Source of the DNA: Methanosarcinaceae archaeon
Lineage (GTDB): Archaea > Halobacteriota > Methanosarcinia > Methanosarcinales > Methanosarcinaceae
Assembly: GCA_030611265.1 (NCBI GenBank)
Contig: JAUWQD010000019.1
Span: 1-45,713, forward strand
DNA: 45,713 nt
Direction of reading: 5' to 3'
In this document: piece after piece, positions 1 through 7,677 of the stretch
Numbering within the stretch: position 1 is the first letter of the stretch
Layout: the number at the start of each line of letters is the position of its first letter
Position numbers and translations under genes: made by a program
The notes under the pieces: model-generated
Seen by the model: only the letters and a program-made list of their open reading frames with translations
The model's database searches: none
What the model was told of the DNA's origin: nothing

Positions 1-1
1 T

Positions 2-433
2 ATGGGCAGGCCGGACGATGCAAAAAAAAGGTACGAACGCGCCCTTGAAATATATGAGGCACTTCTTGCGACCGACCCTCAAAGCAGTGTATATCAATCA
101 CAAGTTTCAATGACGCTCAACAACATCGGCAACCTGCTATCTGATATGGGCAGGCCGGACGATGCAAAAAAAAGGTACGAACGCGCCCTTGAAATATATG
201 AGGCACTTCTTGCGACCGACCCTCAGAGCAGTGTATATCAATCACAAGTTTCAATGACGCTCAACAACCTCGGCGCCCTGCTATCTGAGATGGGCAGGCC
301 GGACGATGCAAAAACAAGGTACGAACGCGCCCTTGGGATGCGTGAGGCACTTCTTGCGACCGACCCTCAGAGCAGTGTATATCAATCATGGGTTGCAACC
401 ACACTCAACAACCTCGGCAACCTGCTATCTGAG
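2..433 (+). repeat. Three 144-bp tandem repeats encoding TPR units
   Basis: Copies start at 2, 146 and 290, each opening with atgggcaggccggacgatg. Copies 1 and 2 differ at only a handful of positions, so the similarity is at the DNA level and not only in the protein. Copy 3 has a few more changes, and a diverged fourth unit starts near 434. The array runs off the left edge, so total copy number is unknown. Such identity suggests recent expansion or ongoing gene conversion. Confidence 0.9.
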
Positions 434-2773
434 ATGAAAGACAAGAAGAGCGCATTGGGCTGCTATCAAAAATCCCTTGATATTTATACTGAGCCCATGC
501 AGTACATGACAATAAAGGCAAAAGCAAGGGCCATCATCAATATCATCCAGCTTGTTTCAGGATGTGCGGAAGAAAGTACGAATCTATTACAGAAACCAAA
601 TCATTTCAAGAAAGTATATGAGGTATATGGAAAACATGCCTCCTTCTTCTCTAAATATGAGTTGGCACATGAAGGAAGGCTGGCAAAAGAAGCGGGATTG
701 AGTGCGCATATCCAGTATCTCATGCTCAATGCAAGAAGTGAAGAGGATAAGGAAAAGCGCATTGTGGAATATGAAACATGCATAGGGGAAGTTGAACAGA
801 TTGCTGAGGTTGAAGATGATAGTAATCTGAAAGAACTCTGGACATCCATCATATACTACCTTAAAGGCAGGCAGTTCGTGAACAGGGCGATGCGGTCCGA
901 ACCACCTGATACAGGATTGATGGAAAGGGCAATTGAGCAATTCAAATTAGCAAAGGACAGGTATGCTCAGGGAAATGTGTGCTATTGCATCTATACTGTC
1001 CTTCTTGAGCTTGAAAGCATAGAAGTGCTGGATGATGAAGCCATCTCAAAGATGAAAGGGTTGCTCAAGCATGCGATTGAAAGCCTTCCTGAAAAAATGG
1101 ACGATACTGTAAAGACAGCATTCCATGAGATCGAGGAACTCCTTGATGACAGGAACCTGAAAATAGACCTTGAAATGTTCGAGCGTTTGAACAAATGCAT
1201 AACAAAGATTGATTATTATGCACTGCGTGAGCATTTAAGTCATATATCCTGCAAGATACGGACATACCTTGAGGAACCTTTCAGCCCTGAAGTGAAGTAT
1301 AGCAACTGGACACTGAAGATAACATTCGATGAACCGGAAAAGGTGCAGGGAATACTCACAATAAAAGCAGGGGACAAGGTCATTTTTGATGAATCACTTG
1401 GAAAACGCAATCGGATATTCTCAGAACACAGATCTGAGACAAAAGATGAAACAATAACATTCATCACAGAAAAAGACAGGAACGTGGAAAGAGAAATAAC
1501 ATATTCGGAAAAAATAATGTATGATGATGGTTATCTTGATGTCCATTTTCTTCAACATGACTGTAAATGCGATATTTCAGCCAAAAAGCTCAATATCGCC
1601 ATAGTCCAGTTGAAATATTATCTCAACAAGGTGGGTAGTGTCCTTATAATAGAGGATAATGATTCATATTCTGCAAAACTCAAACAGATACTTGATGCAG
1701 TCAAAGGAAAAGTAGACCTTGTTGTATTCCCTGAATTTTCAATCCCAGTCCGTTGTCTGTCTAAAATGAAAAAGTATTCGAAGAAGAATAATATCGTCAT
1801 TGTGGCAGGTTCACATTACATCACCGATGAGACTCTCAGTGAATATGCTGGTGTGTTTCATGATGAATTCGGTGATGATGACCTTCGAAAGAACATATCG
1901 CCTGTAATCATACCCTCCTCTGATATGATATACCATACAGAGAAAATAGTGCCTTCAAAAGATGAGCGAAAACAATTCAACGAGGAAGGCATGACCAACG
2001 GTTCACTGAACCGGATATTCAAGTTAAAAGATAATGTGACCTTCGGGATTATGATATGCTTTGACTTTATAAATGACGATTTGCGAAAACGCATAACTGA
2101 TGCATGTGATGTCATCCTTGTTCCCCAGTCCAATCCAGGTACAAAACGATTCCACAAGGTCGGGCACACAGAAATTGATAATCCAAGAGGGGCAGGAAAT
2201 AAGGCATACATCATGGCAAGCGCGATATTCACATATAATGGTGAGAAACAGATGATGGGTGGGGATTCAGGGGTAATAATGACACTTGATAAGGGTTCAG
2301 CCGAGAAGCGCAAAGATGAAATCATCGAAACTGTGGAAGTTGGTGGCAAAAAAGTTTATGAACAATTCATCCAGATGACGCAATTGAACATGAAGTTTAA
2401 CGCTGCAAGGGATACCCAGATGGGACAGGCGCCTATTACTTACAACCTTATCCATATATTTGAACAAAACGAGATGTTGGAACCTGCAAAAGATGGCAAA
2501 AAGGATGATAGAAATCCGCAGGCATTTCTTGAACTGCTAAAAGCAATCAATTCCTGCGAGGATAGACATGAACTCAAACAGCTTCTTGCGGATAATGGGG
2601 ACCTAATGCGCAAGCATTCACCACTCATGCACAAAACGCTGATACAAAAACCTTCCAACTATAAAATAAAGGTATGGGATGACAAACCCAATGCCGAAAA
2701 AATAAAAGAAAATCTGGCAAATCTGAAACTTGATGAGATAAAGGAAAAGTGCGCCCATATTGTGCTTAACTGA
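2..2773 (+). CDS. TPR-repeat protein with C-terminal nitrilase (CN-hydrolase) domain, 5' truncated
   Basis: The reading frame is open at the left window edge, so the true start lies upstream. The visible 923 residues begin with three near-identical 48-residue TPR-type repeats (each starting MGRPDDAK) and a fourth diverged repeat ending near residue 170. A helical middle region and a beta-rich segment (about 430-525) follow, then a carbon-nitrogen hydrolase domain from about residue 530. The nitrilase triad is visible: Glu578 in VVFPEFS, Lys648 in YHTEKIVPS and Cys686 in GIMICFDF, so the enzyme looks active; the family hydrolyses nitriles or amides, substrate unknown here. TPRs usually bind proteins, so a sensor or scaffold coupled to an amidase-like effector is an inference. 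No signal peptide is visible in the part seen. The domain calls are firm, the role is not. Confidence 0.85.
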   Translation: MGRPDDAKKRYERALEIYEALLATDPQSSVYQSQVSMTLNNIGNLLSDMGRPDDAKKRYERALEIYEALLATDPQSSVYQSQVSMTLNNLGALLSEMGRPDDAKTRYERALGMREALLATDPQSSVYQSWVATTLNNLGNLLSEMKDKKSALGCYQKSLDIYTEPMQYMTIKAKARAIINIIQLVSGCAEESTNLLQKPNHFKKVYEVYGKHASFFSKYELAHEGRLAKEAGLSAHIQYLMLNARSEEDKEKRIVEYETCIGEVEQIAEVEDDSNLKELWTSIIYYLKGRQFVNRAMRSEPPDTGLMERAIEQFKLAKDRYAQGNVCYCIYTVLLELESIEVLDDEAISKMKGLLKHAIESLPEKMDDTVKTAFHEIEELLDDRNLKIDLEMFERLNKCITKIDYYALREHLSHISCKIRTYLEEPFSPEVKYSNWTLKITFDEPEKVQGILTIKAGDKVIFDESLGKRNRIFSEHRSETKDETITFITEKDRNVEREITYSEKIMYDDGYLDVHFLQHDCKCDISAKKLNIAIVQLKYYLNKVGSVLIIEDNDSYSAKLKQILDAVKGKVDLVVFPEFSIPVRCLSKMKKYSKKNNIVIVAGSHYITDETLSEYAGVFHDEFGDDDLRKNISPVIIPSSDMIYHTEKIVPSKDERKQFNEEGMTNGSLNRIFKLKDNVTFGIMICFDFINDDLRKRITDACDVILVPQSNPGTKRFHKVGHTEIDNPRGAGNKAYIMASAIFTYNGEKQMMGGDSGVIMTLDKGSAEKRKDEIIETVEVGGKKVYEQFIQMTQLNMKFNAARDTQMGQAPITYNLIHIFEQNEMLEPAKDGKKDDRNPQAFLELLKAINSCEDRHELKQLLADNGDLMRKHSPLMHKTLIQKPSNYKIKVWDDKPNAEKIKENLANLKLDEIKEKCAHIVLN

Positions 2774-3140
2774 TTGCAAAAAACTCGCTTTTTGCCTTTT
2801 TGTTATCGGGAAAGTACAGGGACACACCATTGCAAACTCGCCACCACTGCCTGTCCAAATAAATTACCATTTTGAGATTGTAGAACTCAAAATCATCGTA
2901 GTTTGTGCCCTCTGAATTTGCGCCGGAAGTGATTTCAATCGTGTTCTCAAATGGGCTTTAAAGTGCAGAGTCAAATGGAATGCTCACAGTTCTTGGATTG
3001 TAATCCCGGGTCTCATTTATGACATAGTCGTTCAATTTCCCGATGTATTCCCCGTTGATGTATACATTGCGGCGGGTATAGTAATTAAGATCAAAACAGT
3101 TCAAAAACAACCGGCTGAAATGGTTCACGATGTATTGAGC
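2766..3140 (-). pseudogene. Decayed reading frame of unknown family, interrupted by TAA
   Basis: On the minus strand a frame reads VNHFSRLFLNCFDLNYYT, then RRNVYINGEYIGKLNDYV, then NPRTVSIPFDSAL before a TAA stop at about 2958-2960. The same frame then continues sensibly for about 60 residues (SPFENTIEITSGANSEG, YDDFEFYNLKMVIYLD, WWRVC) to a stop at 2766-2768. Composition is protein-like on both sides of the stop, consistent with one nonsense change in a former beta-sandwich-like domain. No start or upstream part survives, because the frame runs into the 3' end of moeA. The stop is TAA, so pyrrolysine insertion does not explain it. The family is not recognised. Confidence 0.55.
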
Positions 3141-5050
3141 CTTTCCAGGGAAACAATATCGCCCGTTCCCTCATAAACAGAAATCCCCGCAGGAAGTCGC
3201 TCTGCAAATTCCTCTGATACCAAACATCCGCACAGTGCCCGAATTTCCTCAATCTCCAGAAGATGTTTTGGAACCAGAAGATCATAGTCCTCCTCAGCGA
3301 CCTTGATAAACTTCAACCCTGCCTCGTCTGCGGCAGACCGCAGACCAAAACCAACATCTGTGCGCCCGTTCTTTACCGCATCACAAACGGCGCGGTGCGT
3401 TTTTGCACCGGAATCATAACCTGTTATCGATCTTGTCATTTCACGAAGTGAAATGCCCTTTTCTCCGGCAAGTTCCCCGAGTTTGATATCCAGAAGCGCG
3501 CGAGTCCCAGACCCACGATTGCGGTTGATGAGGCGCTGTCCAATGATGTCCTCAATCTTTGATATGCCACTGTCGTGTCGGACGATCAATCCCTGCTCGC
3601 GCCTGTATCCCTTGATGAGTATGACATCGGACAATCCCATCCTTTCAATGATAGGCATGTTGTACTCGCCAGATGCATCAGGCATGTTGACGCCTGCGAT
3701 ATCGGCAGTACCATTGGAGATAGCACTGAAACCACCACTCGAACCTGTGCCGATCGCCCTGATGTTGAGTCCGGTCAAGTCTTCAAACACATCAATGCCT
3801 GGACAGGAACCACCTACAAATAACACATCGGGTCGCGTCACATCACCGAACAGGGTCACATCCACATGTGTTCCCGCATCCATGAATTCAACCTCAGGTC
3901 GTATCTCGATAAAACCATCCGCATCCGCAAGTGTGGTTATCGCGCCGGAACCTTTGTCGGCAGGATACACCTTCCCGCGCACAAGTCCAACAGGTAAAAG
4001 CTGATGTCTGCCCTGTGAACGTATGCTCGTACCAAGAACTGCAGTTGTTGTTGTTTTTGAAGCGGTGCTTGCACCGATGGTGCGCCGGATGAGAGGTGCT
4101 ACGAATTCGTTGAAAATGGTAAGTGCAGATGTGGGATTGCCGGGCAGTCCGATCGTGGGCACACCGTCAATCAAGCCAATCACAACCGGTTTGCCGGGTT
4201 TGATGTTGATACCGTGTGCGAGAGTCGTTCCCTTTTCCTCGATTATTTTGTACATGATATCTCCCGCACCGGCCGATGTGCTGCCGGATGTCAGTATGAT
4301 ATCACATTCATCAGTCGCAGTGTCAATAGCTTCTTCCATATCCGCTTCATTGTCGCGGATAATTCCGTACATGATGGGAGTTGCGCCGCATTCGATGACA
4401 CCTGCGCTGAGTGCGTATGAATTTGTGTCGTATATCTTTCCGGGCTCAAGTGGCTCGCCCGGTCGGATGAGTTCATCCCCTGTAGATATAATACCAACCT
4501 TTACACTTGCGGAGAGGATTTCCCGTTTCCCGATCGCAGAAAGCACGCCAATCTCGCGGGAACCGATACGGGTACCTTTGCGAAGTACACGCTCGCCCCT
4601 CATAATATCAGAACCCGCGCGCATGATGTTCTCGCCGATGTGCACGGGGCGGTCTATGAATATCTCATTGTCCTGCCGTTTTGTGTGCTCGACCATCACG
4701 ACAGCATCAGCACCATCGGGTATCGGGGCACCTGTGGCGATATCTACCGCTTCGCTGTCGTCTACGAAAAACTTATCCGCACATCCGGCTGCGACTATTC
4801 CTATAAGTTTCACCGAACAGGGATTGGTCTCACTGGCTTGATACGTGTCTTTTGCACGAACGGCGTAGCCGTCCATTACGGATCTGTTAAAAGAAGGAAC
4901 ATCCACAGAGGAGATAATATCCTCTGCGATGATGTGATTGGTTGAATCTTCAATCGAGGTGGATACGGATGCAGGCTGTATCTTGATCTCACGTACAAGG
5001 ATACGTGCGTCCTCAACCGATATCAGTTCACGGAATTCTTTGCGCTGCAT
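3125..5050 (-). CDS. moeA: Molybdopterin molybdenumtransferase MoeA fused to a PBP-like domain
   Basis: This 641-residue protein inserts molybdate or tungstate into adenylylated molybdopterin. Residues 1 to about 400 are MoeA: SVDVPSFNRSVMDGYAVRA near the N-terminus, IPDGADAVVMVE, the MPT-binding GIISTGDEL and LTSGSTSAGAGD, and GLPGNPTSAL. From about residue 425 (VLFVGGSCPGIDVFEDL) a second domain resembles periplasmic oxyanion-binding proteins (GTGSSGGFSAISNGTADIAG; NRNRGSGTRALLD), a fusion known in archaeal MoeA. I chose the ATG at 5050 (MQRKEFREL), because starting upstream would run through the next gene and add 34 residues that do not look like MoeA. It follows the small membrane gene by 11 bp, so the two are probably cotranscribed. 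The appended domain may sense or deliver the metal oxyanion (inference). Confidence 0.93.
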   Translation of the reverse strand: MQRKEFRELISVEDARILVREIKIQPASVSTSIEDSTNHIIAEDIISSVDVPSFNRSVMDGYAVRAKDTYQASETNPCSVKLIGIVAAGCADKFFVDDSEAVDIATGAPIPDGADAVVMVEHTKRQDNEIFIDRPVHIGENIMRAGSDIMRGERVLRKGTRIGSREIGVLSAIGKREILSASVKVGIISTGDELIRPGEPLEPGKIYDTNSYALSAGVIECGATPIMYGIIRDNEADMEEAIDTATDECDIILTSGSTSAGAGDIMYKIIEEKGTTLAHGINIKPGKPVVIGLIDGVPTIGLPGNPTSALTIFNEFVAPLIRRTIGASTASKTTTTAVLGTSIRSQGRHQLLPVGLVRGKVYPADKGSGAITTLADADGFIEIRPEVEFMDAGTHVDVTLFGDVTRPDVLFVGGSCPGIDVFEDLTGLNIRAIGTGSSGGFSAISNGTADIAGVNMPDASGEYNMPIIERMGLSDVILIKGYRREQGLIVRHDSGISKIEDIIGQRLINRNRGSGTRALLDIKLGELAGEKGISLREMTRSITGYDSGAKTHRAVCDAVKNGRTDVGFGLRSAADEAGLKFIKVAEEDYDLLVPKHLLEIEEIRALCGCLVSEEFAERLPAGISVYEGTGDIVSLERLNTS

Positions 5051-5061
5051 GTGATTTCGAT

Positions 5062-5292
5062 CTACTCTTCTTCCATGTAATTTGCGAGGGTCTTGTTCAA
5101 AGTGAAGACACGGTATGCTACATACCACAATCCTAGAATATACACTGCCCATGTAAGAATTGAGAGGGTTTTCAATTCAGGGATCGGGTCAAGTGCTTCA
5201 AAGGTGATGACAAGAGTTACCGGCATGAGAAGCAATATCGCAATAACAGAATCGTTCAGGTACTTTATATTTTCAATTATTATCTTATCCAT
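5062..5292 (-). CDS. Small two-helix membrane protein
   Basis: A 76-residue protein with two hydrophobic helices (about residues 15-32, VIAILLLMPVTLVITFEA, and 45-63, ILTWAVYILGLWYVAYRV) and an acidic C-terminus (NYMEEE). It lies 11 bp upstream of moeA on the same strand and probably leads that transcript. I do not recognise the family. The compact two-TM layout and charged ends look like a genuine small protein and not an antisense shadow. A role in molybdate or tungstate metabolism is suggested only by position. Confidence 0.6.
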   Translation of the reverse strand: MDKIIIENIKYLNDSVIAILLLMPVTLVITFEALDPIPELKTLSILTWAVYILGLWYVAYRVFTLNKTLANYMEEE

Positions 5293-5370
5293 GTATACAC
5301 CCTACCACTTGATCTAAACATAACAATAGTATAATAGTTATTACTAATTAAACTTTTGAAAACAATAAAC

Positions 5371-5432
5371 ACGAGAAAATGCTCACTTCGTTCGCATTAA
5401 CTCGCACTATATATTTATAAAATATATACTAC
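5371..5432 (+). repeat. Intergenic hairpin repeat, copy A
   Basis: It starts acgagaaaatgctcacttcg and ends with the AT-rich block actatatatttataaaatat. The first half folds as AATGC - 11-nt loop - GCATT. It shares its layout with copies at 6656-6720 and, inverted, 11824-11884. It lies between the divergently placed ends of ilvE and the moeA leader gene. Confidence 0.75.
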
Positions 5433-5478
5433 AAAAAAATGGACACAAAGGGAGGTCCCCCTCGCGAAAATAGTGATA

Positions 5479-6357
5479 TTAAGGATTGATCGGTGTGCCG
5501 CTGTTTTGTGTGATGTGTTCAAATGCTTCGATCATCTTCTTTGTAATAGGACCGGGTTTTCCATCGCCGATCATTCGTCCGTCAAGCTTTGTGATCGGAG
5601 CGGATTCGGCAGCCGTGCCCGTTACGAATATTTCGTCTGCTGTGTAGAGGTCGAACAGGCCAATGTTCACTTCGGTGATGGAATAATCCATCTCCTTTAA
5701 GATGTCAATTGCTGCGGCTCTTGTTATGCCTTTGAGATTGTTGATGGTTGGAGGGGTTACGACCTTGCCGTTCTTGATGACAAAGATGTTGTCGCCCGAT
5801 CCTTCGGAAATGTAGCCGTTGTTGTCAAGGAATATTGCCTCATCGCCGCCTTTTTCGTTCGCTTCGATCTTTGCGAGGATGTTGTTGAGGTAATTCAACG
5901 ACTTGATGTTCGGCGAGAGCGCATCCGGCGCGTTCCGCCTGATCGCAACCGTTATTGCAGTCAAGCCGACTTCATAGAGGTCACCATACATTGCGCCCCA
6001 TTCCTGTGATATGATATAGATATTCGGTGTTGGACATTGGCGTGGATCGAGTCCCAGATCGCCCACCCCTCTTGAAACGATGGGCCTTATGTATGCGTTT
6101 GTCAAGTTGTTTTTCCGCAGGGTCTCAAGGATCGCTTCTTTCATTTCCTCTTTTGACATCGGGATCTTAAGCGCGATCGCTGTTGCAGAGTCGTATAACC
6201 TGTCGATGTGCTCGTCTAACTTAAAAACACGCCCGTTGTAAGCCCTGATGCCTTCAAAGACACCGTCGCCGTAAAGGAAACCGTGGTCATAAAGAGAGGT
6301 AGTAGCCTGGGATTTTGGCACATATTCGCCGTTTGAATAGATCAGTAGTTCACTCAT
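5479..6357 (-). CDS. ilvE: Branched-chain amino acid aminotransferase
   Basis: A 292-residue class IV PLP aminotransferase, the usual length, that interconverts valine, leucine and isoleucine with their 2-oxo acids using glutamate/2-oxoglutarate. Family signatures are clear: [20 protein letters not shown] near the N-terminus, [19 protein letters not shown], the PLP-lysine segment [34 protein letters not shown] and VTGTAAE. A Shine-Dalgarno-like gaggc precedes the ATG (minus strand). It is monocistronic here: tRNA-Arg lies upstream on the opposite strand and a repeat element downstream. leuD and leuB of the same pathway are about 36 kb away in the window. Confidence 0.95.
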   Translation of the reverse strand: MSELLIYSNGEYVPKSQATTSLYDHGFLYGDGVFEGIRAYNGRVFKLDEHIDRLYDSATAIALKIPMSKEEMKEAILETLRKNNLTNAYIRPIVSRGVGDLGLDPRQCPTPNIYIISQEWGAMYGDLYEVGLTAITVAIRRNAPDALSPNIKSLNYLNNILAKIEANEKGGDEAIFLDNNGYISEGSGDNIFVIKNGKVVTPPTINNLKGITRAAAIDILKEMDYSITEVNIGLFDLYTADEIFVTGTAAESAPITKLDGRMIGDGKPGPITKKMIEAFEHITQNSGTPINP

Positions 6358-6531
6358 GTGTAAGCCTCGTCAAAGGTGATGCTATAAGCATCCTTGATAT
6401 TGACAACAGTATATATTAATATTTATGCTGGAAAATGGATATTTAAAAACCTTTGTGAGATTTTTGTACAAAAACCTTTTATGCATAAACATCTATTTCG
6501 TACTCCACTTACAGCAAACACCATCCTACGC

Positions 6532-6606
6532 GGTCCCGTGGCTTAGCCAGGATATAGCATCGGGCTTCTAACCCGGGGGTCAAGGGTTCGAATCCCTTCG
6601 GGATCG
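6532..6606 (+). tRNA. tRNA-Arg (anticodon TCT)
   Basis: The full cloverleaf can be drawn by eye. Acceptor GGTCCCG pairs with CGGGATC, with one G-U pair. A D-arm follows. The anticodon stem TCGGG/CCCGG carries the loop CTTCTAA, giving anticodon TCT. The T-arm is AAGGG-TTCGAAT-CCCTT, and G is the discriminator base. CCA is not encoded. A TATA-like ttatgcata lies about 45-50 bp upstream. No intron. Confidence 0.95.
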
Positions 6607-6655
6607 CTTATTTTTCTTGTTTTTAATCATGGGCATAGATTTAAGAAACCCAACA

Positions 6656-6720
6656 ACTCGAAAATCCTTGCTACGCTCGGATTTACTCGTACTATATATT
6701 TATAAAATATATACTACGAG
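6656..6720 (+). repeat. Intergenic hairpin repeat, copy B
   Basis: Same layout as the copy at 5371: hairpin AATCC - ttgctacgctc - GGATT, then the AT-rich block. Here the AT-rich block is itself a near-perfect palindrome (ctcgtactatatatt / aatatatactacgag, one mismatch in 15 pairs). It lies just downstream of tRNA-Arg. Confidence 0.75.
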
Positions 6721-6819
6721 AAAGGGACACTATCCCATTTTCCAGTTATTTTTATACACCGACTTTAAGTAAAATCCGTTAAATTAACATTTAATTGTCA
6801 TCGATTATTATAAAAAATC

Positions 6820-6893
6820 AACCGCTGAGGACGCCGAGAGCGCAGAGAATTCAGACATAGACAACTCTGCGGCCCTCTGCGCCCTCTGCGGTG
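6820..6893. repeat. Long imperfect inverted repeat with CTCTGCG motifs
   Basis: The left arm (6820-6847, containing accgctgaggacgccgagag) pairs imperfectly with the right arm (6865-6893, containing ctctgcggccctctgcgccc). They are separated by about 17 nt. Very similar CTCTGCGnnCTCTGCGGTGAA elements are, from memory, scattered through many bacterial and archaeal genomes as mobile or REP-like hairpins. It could also act as a terminator or insulator. Confidence 0.65.
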
Positions 6894-6993
6894 AATTTTG
6901 TCCCATATTCATTGAAATAACTGGATTTTGGAACTGTGTCCGAGAAAGGGTTAAATAAATATTAATACCATATCATGTAAATAGGTGATATAA

Positions 6994-7281
6994 ATGGCAT
7001 CAGAAATTAAGAACCCAGCAACTATGACGGATTTCTTAACGGATGTTGTAATCAGGACCCTCAAATCCAAAATCGAAGAGATGAGTCATAAAATAAATGA
7101 TATTCATGAAAACCTGAAATATTTTGAGAAAAAATATGGCATGAAAAGTGAGGAGTTCTACAAAAAATACATAGATGGAACTCTTGGAGATGACATGGAT
7201 TTTCTTGAATGGAAAGCATCTACAGAGATATATAATGAGTTAAAAGATGAAAAAACGGCGCTGATAGAGGCAATTGGATGA
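6994..7281 (+). CDS. Putative TumA-like antitoxin, coiled-coil protein
   Basis: A 95-residue, charged, largely helical protein (residues 20-50 look like coiled coil: KSKIEEMSHKINDIHENLKY). SD AGGTGA lies 7 nt before the ATG. Its stop overlaps the start of the next gene by ATGA (7278-7281), so the two are translationally coupled. The downstream product resembles TumE toxins, whose partner is a small upstream antitoxin, and the role is inferred mainly from that. No DNA-binding domain is obvious. It might otherwise be an unrelated small partner. Confidence 0.6.
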   Translation: MASEIKNPATMTDFLTDVVIRTLKSKIEEMSHKINDIHENLKYFEKKYGMKSEEFYKKYIDGTLGDDMDFLEWKASTEIYNELKDEKTALIEAIG

Positions 7282-7646
7282 TCAGCGATTATTTTGATTT
7301 TTTAAAGAAAGTTGCGAAAAATAATCCATCAGTCAAGAATTTCAGGCTTATCAGAGAATTTATAGGCGTCGATAAAGGTTTTATCAGATTCGTAATCGAG
7401 TTGAGAGATTATTCCGAATTCCATGTTTTTGAATATGTTAATTCGGATTTGCACAAAATCGATTACTCATACCACTGGCAAAATAAAGATAAAATGTTGA
7501 TAACGAGGTGGGATAACGCGCCCCATCATCGCGATATTGATACATTTCCCCACCATGTACATGAAGGAGATTCCGTAAAGCCGTCAAATGAAATGACATT
7601 TGTGGATATACTGAACAAGATTGGAGAAATTATTTTACGCTATTAA
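7278..7646 (+). CDS. TumE-family (DUF6516-like) toxin
   Basis: A 122-residue protein with the hallmark run of the family. YHWQNKDKMLITRWDNAPHH is followed by FPHHVHEGDSVKPSNEMT and a C-terminal VDILNKIGEIIL helix. The WQ..., RWDNAPHH and FPHH.H blocks with conserved histidines are, from memory, typical of TumE-type toxin-antitoxin proteins, proposed to act on RNA. It is coupled by a 4-nt overlap to the putative antitoxin. The pair sits in an AT-rich accessory stretch beside RNase III. Activity is inferred from family only. Confidence 0.72.
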   Translation: MISDYFDFLKKVAKNNPSVKNFRLIREFIGVDKGFIRFVIELRDYSEFHVFEYVNSDLHKIDYSYHWQNKDKMLITRWDNAPHHRDIDTFPHHVHEGDSVKPSNEMTFVDILNKIGEIILRY

Positions 7647-7677
7647 TATACGTTCAAACAGGAATTACCTCTTGTTT

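Larger units (their letters stand above)
6607..6993. other. Gene-free interval between tRNA-Arg and the toxin-antitoxin pair
   Basis: About 390 bases without a credible gene. It holds the hairpin repeat copy B and the CTCTGCG inverted repeat described separately. The right end (aaataggtgatataa) carries the Shine-Dalgarno AGGTGA of the following gene. I see nothing else here. Confidence 0.7.

Noticed and set aside
2-433. 144-bp repeats as a possible CRISPR or minisatellite
   Set aside because: The units are in frame, encode TPR helices and have no spacers, so they are protein repeats.
2958-2960. In-frame stop as a pyrrolysine or selenocysteine codon
   Set aside because: The codon is TAA, whereas pyrrolysine uses TAG and selenocysteine TGA.
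4023-4841. Long plus-strand frame (272 codons) opposite moeA
   Set aside because: It is a shadow of moeA codon structure, with no SD and Ser/Ile-rich unstructured translation.
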